Part shown: positions 1-12,500 of the stretch, piece after piece | Numbering within the stretch: position 1 is the first letter of the stretch | How the letters are laid out: each line of letters opens with the position of its first letter | Assembly (NCBI RefSeq): GCF_901000735.1 | Contig: NC_081551.1 | Coordinates: 4,110,610-4,174,609 of the forward strand | From: Corylus avellana | Taxonomy: Eukaryota > Streptophyta > Magnoliopsida > Fagales > Betulaceae | Reading direction: 5' to 3' | DNA length: 64,000 nt | Translations under genes and position numbers: made by a program | The notes under the pieces: generated by a model | Databases searched by the model: none | What the model saw: only the letters and a program-made list of their open reading frames with translations | Told to the model about the DNA's origin: nothing

Positions 1-4
1 CACT

Positions 5-25
5 AAAACCCTAACCCTAAACCCT
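5..25 (+). promoter_or_regulatory. Telo-box cluster upstream of PPAN
   Basis: Overlapping AAACCCTAA units lie at the very start of the window, and another AAACCCTAG-like unit occurs near 206. Telo-boxes of this form are typical of plant ribosomal-protein and ribosome-biogenesis promoters, near the transcription start. That fits the PPAN gene that follows. The window edge cuts off the rest of the promoter. This is a promoter motif rather than telomeric DNA, because only about two and a half units are present. Confidence 0.7.
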
Positions 26-68
26 TTGACGCTCGCAGAACACGAAGAATCACAAAAAAAAACACCCG

Positions 69-306
69 GTAATTTCCTCGTATTTTTCTAATTTTTGTTC
101 CTTTTTGTTTAATTTATGTACTAATTTTGATTCTGAGATATAGTTCATATTCTTTTGAAATGAAGTCCTAGAATTCTGAAATTAGCGTTAGCTGGCTCGT
201 CAAAAACCCTAGCCTTTGTTCTAGTACCTGTTCTTGATTTATGTAAGTTGAGGAAGAATTTATATATTTTGAGTTATGCTAAATGTTTGCTTTATTTTGT
301 TTTTAG
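69..306 (+). other. PPAN: Probable 5'-UTR intron of PPAN
   Basis: A CCCG|GTAATT donor at 68/69 and a pyrimidine-rich TTTTTAG acceptor ending at 306 bracket a T-rich stretch, 54 bases before the PPAN start codon. Leader introns are common in plant house-keeping genes. The call rests on splice signals alone. Confidence 0.5.
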
Positions 307-359
307 GCTATAGAAGTTATTTGATCAGAAAGCTCTGAAATTCAAGATTCTTGGAAGCC

Positions 360-3300
360 ATGGCTCGGTTCCGAAATGTAAGCAAATGTTGTCATGTTTT
401 AGTTTTCTTAACTTTCCCAGCTGTTTGGTTGCGGAGAAAATGGAAGAAAAGGAAAAGAAAATGAATTGCGGGGTCTTATGGTATATATGTGGTATAATCT
501 GGAGGTAGGAACAAATTGTAGCGTGAGAAGCTAAATCAAATAACTGTACTACGTTTTGATTTCGGTGTTTTGTTTACTTGGGTTTTCTATAACTAATTTG
601 TTTCTTCCATTTTCTGAGCAACCAAACGGGGTTCTAGTTTTTATTAGTGTTTACAGGTTTGCGTGATTTTTTTGTTGTTATTTGAATTAAACAGAAGAAG
701 AAGGTGTTTGTGAAGCCGGTTGTGAAGAAGAAGCAACCTAGTGTGGACCATATCACAGGCGATAAGATTCCAAAGAGCTTTGTGTTTGCGAGAGGGAAGT
801 TGCCTGGTCCTCTCAGGCAACTTCAAATGGATTTGAGAAAGTTGATGCTTCCCTATACTGCTCTCAATCTTAAGGTAAAGATTATTTGTTCTCTGTGTTG
901 CTCTCTCTTTCTGTTTCTTTGTCTCCTGAAGCTCAACTCTGTTGCAATATGATATTGATGGAAGTACGCATCACACGAGTGTCAATTTTTAAGAGTGAAA
1001 AATATCTTAACCTCACAAAAGCAACTGAAAGGTTTTTGGGGGTAATCGTGTAATGCTTTTCAAGAGGAGTTCTTTACTTCTGTTTCAGACTAATGTAAAT
1101 TGTGAGTTGTAAGCTTATGCAATTTATAAATGGTGGGTTTGTTGTAATAAATACTTGTGATTTTGTTTAAGGAATTCAATTAAGCAATATAGATCATAGG
1201 CAAATTATTGAGCATAACTGTGGACAGCTTAAATCCTGCATACTGTGATTCCCCCTGTAATTCTTTTTTATACATGTGATTGCCACTGCAATGTGTCAAC
1301 AATAGGCTAAAATTAGATTAAAAGCAACTACTCGGTGGTCTCTAAGCTGGATTTGTCTATATGGCCAGACATAATGTTGTTGAACTGTTTTATTATTATT
1401 TTTTTTTTTTGGGTAATATCCTAATTTTATGACAGAATTTTTTTGTTAACTGATATTTTATTATTATTATTGCAGGAGAAGAAACGGAATAGTCTCAAAG
1501 ATTTTTTGAATGTTGCTGGGCCTATGGGTGTAACGCATTTCCTCATATTGTCAAAAACTGCAACCTCACCCTACTTGAGGGTTGGAAGGACCCCACAAGG
1601 CCCAACTCTTACATTTAAGATACACGAATACTCATTGGCAACTGATGTTGCTCAATCTCAATTGCGTCCTAGATGTCCTCAAGACCTTTTCAAAAATTCT
1701 CCTTTGGTAATTTTATATTCTCACTCAAGCTCACATACAAAGTACAAATTCATGATTTGTTTGATTTGCTAAAAGTTAGAGAAAGTAAAGAAAAATGCTA
1801 AAATATCTCTCTTCCTTTGGGAATTTTCATCTGTCTCATCTTTCACCAAATGATCAGTAGTATTATACACCATTACTAGCCTTTTAGCATGAGACATAAC
1901 AAGTTAACTGTAGTACTATCTCAGTGCAGCAGAACTCATGAATTGTTCGTACGAGCCAACTTTGTGTGTACCTTACACAATACACATATCTTCTATTAGC
2001 TAATGCTAGTGAATTTATGTGTTTCTCAGAAGAGGAAAGGGCCGCAGCCATACAGTTGCATAATTTGACTTAAACAGATGGTGAAATAGTCTCTTCTTAA
2101 ACTTTGCCAATATTAATCTCTGTATATTTTATTGCAGATTGTTCTTTCTGGTTTTGGGACTGGCGATCAACATCTAAAGCTCACAACCATAATGTTTCAG
2201 AACATCTTTCCCGCCATTGATATAAACACTGTGAGTTTCAAAGAAATTTCAGTTTATTGCCAGCGCCAGCAAGACTCATGGATCTTATATCCCCTCTTAA
2301 TGTTGTTTTAATGTGAATTTTCAGGTCAAACTTTCTTCTTGCCAGAGAATTGTGTTGCTTAATTACAACAAGGACACAAAGCTTATTGATTTTCGGCATT
2401 ATTCCATAAGATTACAGCCCGTGGGTGTCTCCCGTAGAGTTAGAAAATTTGTGCAGAACCATCAATTCCCAGATTTAAGGAATCTTCAGGACGTGAGCGA
2501 CTTTATCACAAAGTAAGGAGTATTTCTTATTATTTTAGTCTTCTTAAAGCAAATTGTGTTAGCATGCAGTATTGGGAATGAGCGTTATATTACCATCCAC
2601 TGTGAAGTGTTTCCTGAGGTCTACAAGGAGTTCATCATGGGTCACTACAAGTGATACTTTTATACTGTTAGACTTGATATTTAAAAGTTGTTGGAAAGAA
2701 TATCATAAAAATGATCTCAATCTGACTTTTCTACCTAATCCCTCACTCTCAACAAAAAAAAAAAAAAAAAAAAAAGTCTTAGTAATATTAGGTTTGAGCG
2801 TGTATTTAAGTGTCACTCTTCCAATAAGGACATTTTCTGGCCAATCACCTTTTTTCTTGTTTTTCCTTTTAATATATAGTAATGCATATCATTATATTTT
2901 TATGTTTTTAATTGGGATTTAGAGAATATAGAAAGGTAGGACCGTCAAGCTATATGGATGAATAAAAAGATGAGGGCTTTTCAATGTCAAATTTTTGCTC
3001 TTTTTTTTTAAAAAATTTTTAATTTTATTATTGATTCAATCAATCAGAGCAGTGGTTTGACGATATATTAGTGCAAGGCTTCGTAGTTTCAAAAGTTTTT
3101 TTTTTTTTAAGGTAAATTGTCAACTTCAGTCATCCTCTTTTATGTACATCAATATAAGAAACTCATAACCAAGTACAAGATAGAGAAGGGGGGAAAATGA
3201 ACAGAAATGTGCATTTATGTGGTCCCATGTGTTTGCCTGTTTGGATTGACTAATCTTACCCATTTGTTCTGGTTTTATATTTGTTTTCCTTGTGGCTTTA

Positions 3301-4518
3301 AAGGGCTGGGTATGGATCAGAAAGTGAAGCAGATGAAGAAGCAGCGACCGTGACTCTGTCTAGTGATCTTGGTAGAGTAAACCGGGCTTCAACAAAAAGT
3401 GCTGTCAAACTTCAAGAGATTGGACCCAGAATGACTCTTGAGCTCATCAAGATTGAGGAAGGATTGTGTTCCGGCGGGGTCATCTTTAGTGCATATGGTA
3501 TATTTTCTCTCATGTGACATGTTGCTTTCTTTTTCCTCTAGCAAGGTGATCATTTATATGGTTAAAAGAAACATTATAACATATTCAGAAAACAGCATCT
3601 CTCAACTCAATTGACTAATGATCCTAGGGGTGACCGACTACAAGAATGCCATATGAAGTAATTATGCAGTTCTACCATGACCTAGTCTGGCCATTCCACC
3701 AGCAATCCTTTTCTTCACATCAATGATTTCTACGCATTCTTTATGATCACAGAAACATTTCCTCAACCCTCTTAAGCTCTCTAAATTGCAACCCCTTCTA
3801 AACTAAATGTATTGCTTTGGATCCTTACCTTGCCCATTTTCTAAACGCATTTGTACTGTGACCTGTACTTAAGTTTTTTCGATGCATTGCCGGTAGAATT
3901 TTGTCTGTTACGCATAAATAGCACCAAGCCATGTTCAAATGAGATAAATCACAATTCTGCTCAGATTTTCTAGTGATGTTACTGGGTGATCTTCAATGGA
4001 CACTTTTGGATTCTCTCTGATTTGTCTTGGCTACTATACTATATAACCAGTAGTTCATTACATCCTCTTCATTCATGGTCTAACTGCCTCCCCGGTCCTA
4101 ATTTTCCCTTGTTAAGTGCATTGCTTCTTTCCTATACAATCAACCAGGATTTGTGATCATTGGCCCCTTATTATCTTTATCGGATGTTTGTTCATTTTCT
4201 GGTCTTATCCTGTTTCCTTTCCTTATTTCTACATGTTTGTTATCCTTATCTTGATTTGCCATCAATCTTATTGTTTTAATACTTCTGTTATAAGTCACTC
4301 TTCCTTTATTCCTTATTCTTTATCCGTGCCCTTCCTTCAAAGTTGATATATTTTCAATTAAACCTTTATCAGGAACTTACTTTTATTCTCCTTCTCCCCA
4401 TGCAGGAAATGGTGAGGGCAAGAAAACGCAGGACAATGGGACAGATCCTGAAAATGAGGATGCGGATGCAGACCAGGAAGACATGGGTGAAGGCGGGGAA
4501 GATGATGAGGTGGACTAG
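360..4518 (+). CDS. PPAN: Peter Pan-like Brix-domain ribosome assembly factor
   Basis: This is the plant PPAN/SSF1 protein, a nucleolar factor for assembly of the large ribosomal subunit. Seven coding exons were joined by eye: 360-377, 695-874, 1476-1706, 2138-2230, 2325-2512, 3304-3497 and 4406-4518. They total 1017 bases and give 338 residues, about the length of Arabidopsis PPAN. All introns are GT-AG. The protein begins MARFRN followed by a lysine cluster. The Brix domain starts near residue 30 (IPKSFVFARGKLPGPLRQLQ) and includes LRVGRTPQGPTLTFKI. The GPRMTLELIKIEEG motif typical of Brix proteins follows near residue 280. The tail is very acidic (DADADQEDMGEGGEDDEVD). The first ATG of the frame was chosen because it starts the conserved MARF sequence. 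Telo-boxes upstream fit co-regulation with ribosomal-protein genes. The family is certain and the exon ends are well supported. Confidence 0.95.
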
Positions 4519-6685
4519 TTACTGCCCAAGTTGGAGACTGAAGTGGAGGGTACTTTTTGGCATTTTTGAAGCCTCACTTGCTCATAAGCGAAATTTTGTA
4601 CCTATATCTGAGTGCTAATTGTAGAAAGTCTCCTTGGCACTGTTGCCTATAATCATAAATATTATTATTATTATTTTTTTTGAAGTAAAAAAGAAACATT
4701 ATTTCGTTTTCAACAAGAGTATTTGTGGGTCTGAATTGCCTTTAATGCATTCTGAATCTCTTAGTTTTTCCTTTCACTTTAAATAAGAACACTATGCATG
4801 CAATAAAAGGCATGCCATTGCCCTGCAGCAAATTCAAAAACCATAAACCAAAAAGGACTGCCTAAAGACTTTCAACAACAATTTTGATGATCTAAAACTG
4901 GGACTGCTTGAAGGTTACATTCAACTTTTTCCAGAAATGTGAGCACAAATGTATACGATACAACCTACAGTACATGACCCTTAAGGCGAAATGCTTCAAG
5001 ACGAAAACTTACTACCACAAAAGCCTCTCAGCAACAACCAAAGGGAGCTCATAGAAAATTATTCCCAAAACAAATAAAATATTTGAGCGAGTCCCTCAAG
5101 AATGCTAATGAACAAAACTACTGCGGAAAATACTCGATCATCAACAAAAAGCTCATATTTGAGGCAAAGATTGTCCGAAAAACATGGCATTAAACTCCAC
5201 AATTACTCCTATATGGTCTTAAGAATGTCTTCAGAAGGAATCTCAAGTGTTGCTCCTGCATGCTTTTTGTCGGGCTTCATTTCTGCAGCAATCCAAATTG
5301 GCATATAAAAAAAGGTCAAATTCTTATATAATCGTCTGCAAGTTATTATGCAGTACATGTAGTTAACAGATAGAATTCGGGCTACCACATCTTGAAACCA
5401 GGAGGATACAAACAGTAGAACAATACATGCAATGATGCAACAAGCAAAATCACAGAAATCAACAAAAACCTTCTCTAAACATGAAAGTGTGATGATGAAA
5501 TTAAGGCAGTCATATATATATGCCATGTAATTCAGCTTCAGGTCAAATCTTAAGGCCATCTAATTGACTACAATAATAATGAAGATTTTGGAACTAATTT
5601 ACTCAAACAGACAACAGTGTTCTTCAAGTTACTGCAACTTTTATTACAAGTTTTTTACCAATTGACATAATACTCCACGTAACATTTGCCACGTTAGCCT
5701 AAAATGTGGATTGCCACATGGGAGTTCATGATATAACACTTACCACATTTATAAACTAACTTAATAGTTAATGTGACACTTACCATGTCAGTCACTAAGA
5801 TATAAATTGCCAAACGACAATCTACATGATACTCAATTTTCATAAAATGTAAGTTGTGTGGTGAGTTTGTGTAAGGGTTTATAATAAAAGTTGTAGTACT
5901 CCAAGTATTTCGCCAGATCATTCATTGCTTCTCATATTTCCATGCCAGCAAAGTCTAGATTTTTCATTGTTAAAAATCGAAAGTTCATGGAATTCAACGG
6001 ATTCATGCTTTTATCCACAATATGCATCTTTTTCGTGATTTTTCAATTTCATCTGTGAAAATGGGATAAATTTTGGGCCATGAATAATAACAAATTACCT
6101 TACTAAAAAATGCAATTAGCTATGCTCAGCAAGTGAACTTTAACAATGGACAATGCAAATCTGAAACCTTATGTTAATCTCTAAGGCAGCAAAGAAGAAG
6201 ATTCCCACATCCACAAAAACTATTTTTTTTCTTCTTCTAAAAGAAAGAAGAAGAAAAAAAGGTAAATGTAGGCAATACCCTCTTGCTGATTAAACAAAGA
6301 AGCCGTATCATGTTCATAAGTGGCTTGAAAAATAACCCTCCTTGGCACATCCAAAAATCTCCAGCAGTTAGAAACGTTTCGGGCTTCAATTCTAAAAGAA
6401 AATCAATTATCAAAACTCGAAATTGCACCAAATATCAGTCAGAATACAGGAATTGCTATCATAACCGTGAACCGAAGGAAAAAAGGTGGAATATTTGGCA
6501 AAACAAAAAAGTAAACCCAATTGCAGAATACAAAATCTCAGTTCAATTTGAGAAGATTGACTAGTTCCAAATGACTTACCCGGAATCCAAAAGAACATGA
6601 GCAAAATCTAAGCTTTACTATTTGAGCAAGACCCAAACGTATAAAAGAGACAGAGAGTGTAAAAAAACGAAGAACACTGATGAAG
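4519..6685. other. PPAN 3' flank and weak minus-strand exon-like pieces
   Basis: The first few hundred bases are probably the PPAN 3' UTR. Two open pieces on the minus strand have plausible splice borders and matching phase: 6279-6391 (acceptor CTTTTAG, donor GAGG|GTATT) and 5209-5282 (acceptor GCTGCAG, ending in TAG). Joined, they would end in an unrecognised hydrophilic peptide finishing SEDILKTI. I could not place a first exon, and U6 lies just upstream. This may be a small unknown gene or a relic. Nothing else stands out. Confidence 0.2.
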
Positions 6686-6695
6686 AAAAAAAAAA
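6686..6695 (-). terminator. Pol III oligo-T terminator of U6
   Basis: A run of ten A on the plus strand reads as ten T on the U6 strand, directly after the terminal CCAAA of the RNA. Runs of T are the standard Pol III stop. Confidence 0.9.
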
Positions 6696-6741
6696 TTTGG
6701 ACCATTTCTCGATTTATGCGTGTCATCCTTGCGCAGGGGCC

Positions 6742-6773
<32 letters not shown>

Positions 6774-6791
6774 TCGGATGTCCCGAAGGAC
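6692..6791 (-). ncRNA. U6: U6 spliceosomal snRNA
   Basis: The minus strand carries a complete plant U6 snRNA, the catalytic-core RNA of the spliceosome. It shows the 5' stem-loop, ATCCGATAAAATTGGAACG, the ACAGAGA box, GATTAGCATGGCCCC (with the AGC triad), GCGCAAGGATGACACGC, and the 3' end AAATGGTCCAAATTTT. From the ATCCG onward it matches the Arabidopsis U6 I remember, base for base. The one difference is in the 5' hairpin. This copy has GTCC-TTCG-GGAC (four pairs) where Arabidopsis has GTCCC-TTCG-GGGAC (five pairs), so it is about 100 rather than 102 nt. Promoter elements and terminator are intact, so it is probably an active gene rather than a retro-copy. Confidence 0.96.
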
Positions 6792-6813
6792 ACTGTCTTC
6801 TGCTATGCTTCAC

Positions 6814-6820
6814 ATTATAT
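6814..6820 (-). promoter_or_regulatory. U6 TATA box
   Basis: ATATAAT on the minus strand lies about 24-30 bases before the U6 5' end. This is the normal position for a plant snRNA TATA box. Confidence 0.85.
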
Positions 6821-6845
6821 CGTCGTCTTCTTTGTTGTAAATGAA

Positions 6846-6856
6846 CAATGTGGGAC
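6846..6856 (-). promoter_or_regulatory. U6 upstream sequence element (USE)
   Basis: GTCCCACATTG on the minus strand matches the plant snRNA USE consensus RTCCCACATCG at all but one position. Exactly 25 bases separate it from the TATA box. That short spacing is the one that selects Pol III rather than Pol II in dicots. Confidence 0.9.
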
Positions 6857-7104
6857 TAGTTGGCTTCCAACTAAAAGGCTTACTTTGTGGTTACTCGAAT
6901 GTAGTGCCACGCGGACTTGTCTAATTCGCTAGTTTCGTTTCCGCAGGGGAATGGATTATGGTTCGTTCCTTTCTCTTTTACTTCTAACTTTGAAGGACAA
7001 GGGACTGCAAACATGTTAACTGTTTCTTTCTTCTCGTTGTCTACGTCCGTGTTTGCTTGGGCTAAATTAATTATATATAGCAATCGTAGTTAAAACACAT
7101 TCTT

Positions 7105-7500
7105 ATTTTTTTTTTTTTAAGTGAAGTTTCATTAATTCATTCAATCAAAAGCGTCAAATATTGCAACTTTCAGCATGTATTATTACATCATCAATAAAAT
7201 TAGGATATTCTTCCATTCAATTTTTTTCTGTTGGTGTATGGAGTGCCTCTTTCGCCAACATGTGTGTCGCCATATTTGCTTCCCTTCTTGTATGCATCAC
7301 AAGTCAATACTGGAAGCTTTCCGAAACAATCTTCGCATCCTCAATTAACGTACCCTATATGTGCTATAGTTGGTCTTCCCGTCTAAAAAACATTAACTAT
7401 TTTCAGAGCATTACCTTCCATAATAACATTTTGTAGACCCAAATCTCTTCCAAAAAATACTGCATTTCAGGCCGCATAAGCCTCTATCATTGTTAGGTCA
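7105..7500 (-). pseudogene. Relic of a LINE RNase H-like tail
   Basis: Read on the minus strand, scattered frames give LGLQNVIMEGNALKIVN, IEDAKIVSESFQY and HTRREANMATHMLAKEA. These follow the order of the RNase H-like domain (RVT_3 type) that ends many plant LINE ORF2 proteins. Stops and frameshifts separate the pieces. A T-run at 7105-7118 on the plus strand fits a minus-strand poly-A tail. I see no clear target-site duplication. Confidence 0.6.
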
Positions 7501-8355
7501 GTAATATACAAAATAGACAAACACAAAGAGGTCAAGACCAAACCCATAATGTCCCTTGCTATAATCCTCACACCCATAAGCTTTAGAGTCTTATCAATTG
7601 TTGCATCTCAATTGATTTTGTATACACCATCTTGAAGCATTTTCTACATTTTTATATACCAATTGCAAAAGAACAATGTTACATTTTTTTAAATTTTTTC
7701 TTTAAAATATGATCTCCAGATAATGTGTTACAATTTTATGAGATCGTGACATATTTTTTAAAATAATAAATTATATAAGATTGTAACAAATCATTTGAAA
7801 ATTATATTTTAAATAAAAAAAATTGAGAAGTGTAGCTCTTCTCCTAAATTAATATCTTTTATTAGACGAAAAATTACTTTATTTCATATATTTTGCACCC
7901 CCATTAGTATCATTACCTATTTGTTTGTTCCAACAATATAACTGATTTTTGCAAAATAATTTGCAGAACACACAGAAGTAATTTCAAAAAGAAGGATACG
8001 ACTGATAGTCTGGGGTTCCATTTCAAATGGCAGCTTCGGATGAGCCTAAATGTTTTTTATTTTTCCTGAAAAAAAAAAAAAGAACCTAAAAAGGAAGAAA
8101 GAAAAACATTCTGGGGTTAATGTCACCAACAAGAACAACTGTCACAGGAAGAACAAACACAACGTGAGTGCTATCACTCTTTGATAAGTAGAAGCGGCTC
8201 ATTTAACAAGATCCAGTTGTCACTGCAATGAACTTTTAGAAAGCACTGAATGAATAGAAACATTGCAATGTTTTCACTTGTATGCACGAACAAGATATAC
8301 ATGCCAATGCAACACCGTTTTCGACACAGATAGCAAAAGCATGTCTAACTCGATG
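7501..8355. other. Intergenic, nothing recognised
   Basis: AT-rich sequence with short homopolymer runs. No open frame with family resemblance and no RNA gene was seen. Confidence 0.6.
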
Positions 8356-8363
8356 CAATTACT

Positions 8364-8813
8364 TAGGACTAGCAATTTGGGTCGGCGGGTCAAGTTCAGG
8401 TTGATTCAACAAAACCATTAAGAATCAACCTGAACATGAACCATTTAGTTAAATGGATCAAACTCTTCAACCTTGACACGACCCGCTTAACTCGTTTATT
8501 AAACGGGTTACAAACAGATCGACTCTTTTGACTCTTTTGGACCAAAAAAATGATTTGTTTAACTTGTTTAACCCATTTTGATCCAAACACGACATGTTTG
8601 ACCTGGTTCAACATTTATTTATTATATACAAAATATATATAATTTTATAAATAGGTCAAACCGCGGGTCAATCAAACTGACCTATGAATGACCCTTTTAT
8701 TAAACGGGTCAAGCGATTCGACTTGTTTATGACCCGAACCACAGTTTATGTCAAACTCTAACCCTCTAATTTTGTGTTGGGCTCGCATGTCATGTTAAAA
8801 ATTGTCAACCCTA
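8364..8813. mobile_element. Non-autonomous hAT element
   Basis: The 450-bp element is flanked by perfect 8-bp direct repeats CAATTACT at 8356-8363 and 8814-8821, the hallmark of hAT insertion. Its ends form imperfect inverted repeats: TAGGACTAGCAATTT at the left, and TAGGGTTGACAATTT when the right end is reversed. The inside is rich in GGGTCA/TGACCC words and has no coding capacity. This TGACCC-rich type is widespread in plants. Confidence 0.82.
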
Positions 8814-8821
8814 CAATTACT

Positions 8822-9567
8822 CAAGGAGAATTATTCTCATTCACATTCCAAAGGCTGCCCCAAGATAGAGCCATGAATATCTGGACATGCTTATGGGAGC
8901 TAATAATCAACATTGACATTGAAAAAGAAATGTGAGGTATAAAACAAATCTGTCCTCAGCTGTCTACCTACCAGTGAACAAATGGGGTACTAGTAACGAC
9001 TTCTTTGCTATTTTGAAGTTTGCTTCATTACTTCAAAAGAAAAAGATGGACAAATGGATACCATCCTGTCTATTTGTGCATCAACTTGAAGAAGTCTAAA
9101 ATGATCGCCAAATACAATTATCATAAGCATACAATATTTAGAATTTCAACAGGTGCAACATCAATATATGTGCTTCTATTCTATTACAAGATATCCACAC
9201 AATCAAGTAAACATATCCCACATGCTTTAAATGTCACAAACAATCAACCTATTTGAACCACACAACCATCTATTGGTCCAGTCCATGTTTATGTGGTTCA
9301 AAATGAACATGTCATAGCCAACATTCTGTCTACTTCATACAATAGATACTGGATCTAATTTGTCTCTCTATCACATGGAATTTTGTGATAGTTGATACAC
9401 ACACAAGGAACAAAATGAACAATCCACCAACCATCATAATGGTACACCTATTCCAACCACAAACTCATTTCTCAGGCATTTATTTAGACCACACCCCACT
9501 TTCCTGTTTCAAATTATTTGACCCTATGCATTGTCACTCGTAACATGTCTCCAGTAAGAGAGTCAGC
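8822..9567. other. Upstream region of the NPH3-like gene
   Basis: This stretch probably holds the promoter and leader of the BTB/NPH3 gene. No clear TATA box or other named site could be assigned. Confidence 0.5.
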
Positions 9568-12500
9568 ATGAAGAAGTCTCTTAAAGTGACCAGACCACGA
9601 AGCCATGGGAGTGATTCAGATGGCACTGATCAAGTTCATGACCAAAGCATCGTAATCCCCACCGAACTCAACGCTATAGCTGATAGCTTCGAAAAGAAAG
9701 AACTCTCATGGTAGTACAAGAATTAGTTTACAGTTGGCAGTAAACAAAAAGTTTATCATAAGAAAAACAAAGCAGTTTATCAATTTTTTTTGCATATTTT
9801 TTCCTCTAATCCTTTTTTGTTTTCAACTGCTTGTCATCTCTGCCCCTCATGTTGTCTTTCTTGCAGGTTTATCACTTCTCAAATGAAAACTGATTTATCA
9901 ATCGAAGTTCAAGATATCACCTTTAAAGTTCACAAGGTAACTATAAATAAGACAAAAAAACGTATCTCAATATACAACGCAATGCACAAAACTGTTGAAA
10001 CTTTTCCTTTTCCAGCAAGTTTAATAAATGCTACAATCCAAGACTATCAAAACCAAAAATATATCAGCCACAAATATATATCAGGGTCATGCAAATTGAG
10101 ATACCATTTTGCACTCAATACAATGCATTAGAGATGTTGGATGTATTGAGCATACAGTTATGAAGGATATAACAAAAACCAATGTACAGTACTCACATGA
10201 TTTGGCATTTTTTGTTGGATACTTTTTCATGAAAAATCAGTTCTATACATATTTTTTCACAATTCTAAAAGGGGGGGTGGGGAGTATAAAAAATAAGAAT
10301 CATGTTCTTGTTCTTGTCTGAAAGGTACATCAAGTTAAAAATTGAAGTATTTAACTTTTCATTCCTTAACTGTAAAACTTCTCTTCATAAAGCTCTAAAT
10401 CCATCACCATTTGTTTTCTACTTAAACCTAATGGGGGAAAAGTGACAATAGGCCTGGCAAAGCAATGTAAAGAAATAGTCCCTCTTCCCCTTACAATGAC
10501 ATCACGTGAGAAGTTAAATGGACGCACCAAAGTGTTTCATCATTACTGATATTATGCAAGGGGCCAGATATGACTTTTTCATATGAATTGAAGATGTGGA
10601 AGGGGGTAAGAAACCCATACCCAGAAGTATTAACTCATTTCATAACTCATCCATTTCCCCTGAAACAGTATCCCTTGGTGGCAAAATGTGGCTACATAGG
10701 ACGTTTAGAACTTCAGCCTTCACTCTCAAATTCGGGGTACGACCTCAAGCTTGAAAACATTCCGGGAGGACCAGAAACATTCAAAATCATTTTAAAATTC
10801 TGTTATGGTCTCCCAGTAGACTTAAACAGTAACAACATAGCTCCACTAAGATGTGCATCAGAATTTCTAGAGATGACCGACGAAGTAGAAGATGGAAATC
10901 TCATCACCAAGACTGAAGCTTTCCTCACATTTGTAGTCCTTTCCTCATGGAAAGACACCATTACTGTCCTAAAATCCTGTGAAACTCTATCTCCATGGGC
11001 TGAAAATCTCCAAATTGTCAGAAGATGCTGTGACTCGATAGCTTGGAAGGCTTCTAGAGAAATCTCAACAACTGGAGATGCAGTTTATGAAGAAGGGTGG
11101 TGGTTTGATGGTGTGGCGGCCCTTTGCATTGATCATTTCATAAAGATTATAACAGCTATAAGGGCAAGGGGAACAAAACCAGAGATCATAGGTAAATGTA
11201 TCATGCACTATGCAGAGAGATGGTTGCCTGACATGGACATCGAGTTAGGAGGACTAAGAGGATATGGGCATGGAAAGAGTGAGCTGCAGCTCAGTATTTA
11301 TAGTGGGAAGGAGGAAGGGGGCATTGGACTCAGCAAGGAGCAAAAAACAATTATTGAAAGCGTAGTAAGCATACTTCCTCCTCAACAAGAGGCTGTTTCA
11401 TGTAAGTTCCTATTCAAGATGTTAAAGATGGCGATGGTATATTCTGCAACACCAGCATTGATTTCAGAGCTTGAAAAGAGAGTGGGGATGATGTTGGAAG
11501 ATGCCAGTGTCAATGATCTTCTGATCCCTAGTTACAAAAATGCCAATCAAGAAAAACTGGTGAAGTGAGTATATTTAGCTCCTATTTCTTCTAAAATTCT
11601 GTGACTTTCCCATTACAGTACAGAAAAATGTTTAAAGAACAGGTCTTGGAATAACTATTTATACTCCATCAAAAAATACAATGAATAACAATTGACCTTA
11701 CTAAATTTACATCCCTTCTAAGTTTTCACTAATTGCTGGTGCAGTTCACCTGAACAACACACAATGCACGACATAGATGTTGTGCAAAGAATAGTGGAAT
11801 ATTTTTTGATGCATGAACAGCAACAGCAGAAGCCTGGCAAATGCAATATCAGTAAGCTCTTAGACAATTACCTAGCTGAGATTGCAAAAGACTCAAATCT
11901 CTCTATCACCAAGTTTCAAGTTTTAGCTGAATCATTACCAGAAAATGCTCGACCATGTGATGATGGTCTCTATAGAGCCATTGACATCTACCTCAAGGTT
12001 ACCTGTTAAATTTTCTCTTTCTTTTTTCTCATATATTATAATCTTTCTTTATGAAACTTTGCAATGTGATCAACATTTCAGACACATCGTTCACTATCTG
12101 AGCATGACAGTAGAAGACTCTGCAAAATAATGAACTGTGAGAAACTCTCTCTTGACGCATGCATTCATGCCGCACAAAATGATCGATTGCCTCTAAGAAC
12201 CGTTGTCCAGGTATAATGTTATTGAATTCAAGACTTTGTCTTCCATAAGCCTTGTAGGTATTTTTAATGAGTAACAGCTGTTAGTCTTTCAGATCGTTAA
12301 ATACTCAGTTTGAATAAAATATATCATCACCAAACAACAGAAAGTGCAGACAGGATAGTGGACGCACTAATGCTTGATTAAGAATGGTCAAGGTGCCTAT
12401 CCTAGAAAGTAATGCCAGCAATCCTTTGTAGAGACAAATAATATAAAAGATGCCTCAGATAAATTGCAATAATTACAAAAACTACAGGTGAATTTGGACA

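Noticed and set aside
1..30. Possible telomere or interstitial telomeric repeat
   Set aside because: Only two to three CCCTAAA-like units, directly before a ribosome-biogenesis gene. This fits telo-box promoter motifs.
6538..6932. Short frames on both strands around 6.6-6.9 kb
   Set aside because: They overlap the U6 RNA and its promoter and have no family resemblance.
10570..11568. 332-residue protein starting at 10570
   Set aside because: The first 33 codons are intron. The exon begins at 10669 after the CAG acceptor, which gives HK-YPLVAKCGY.
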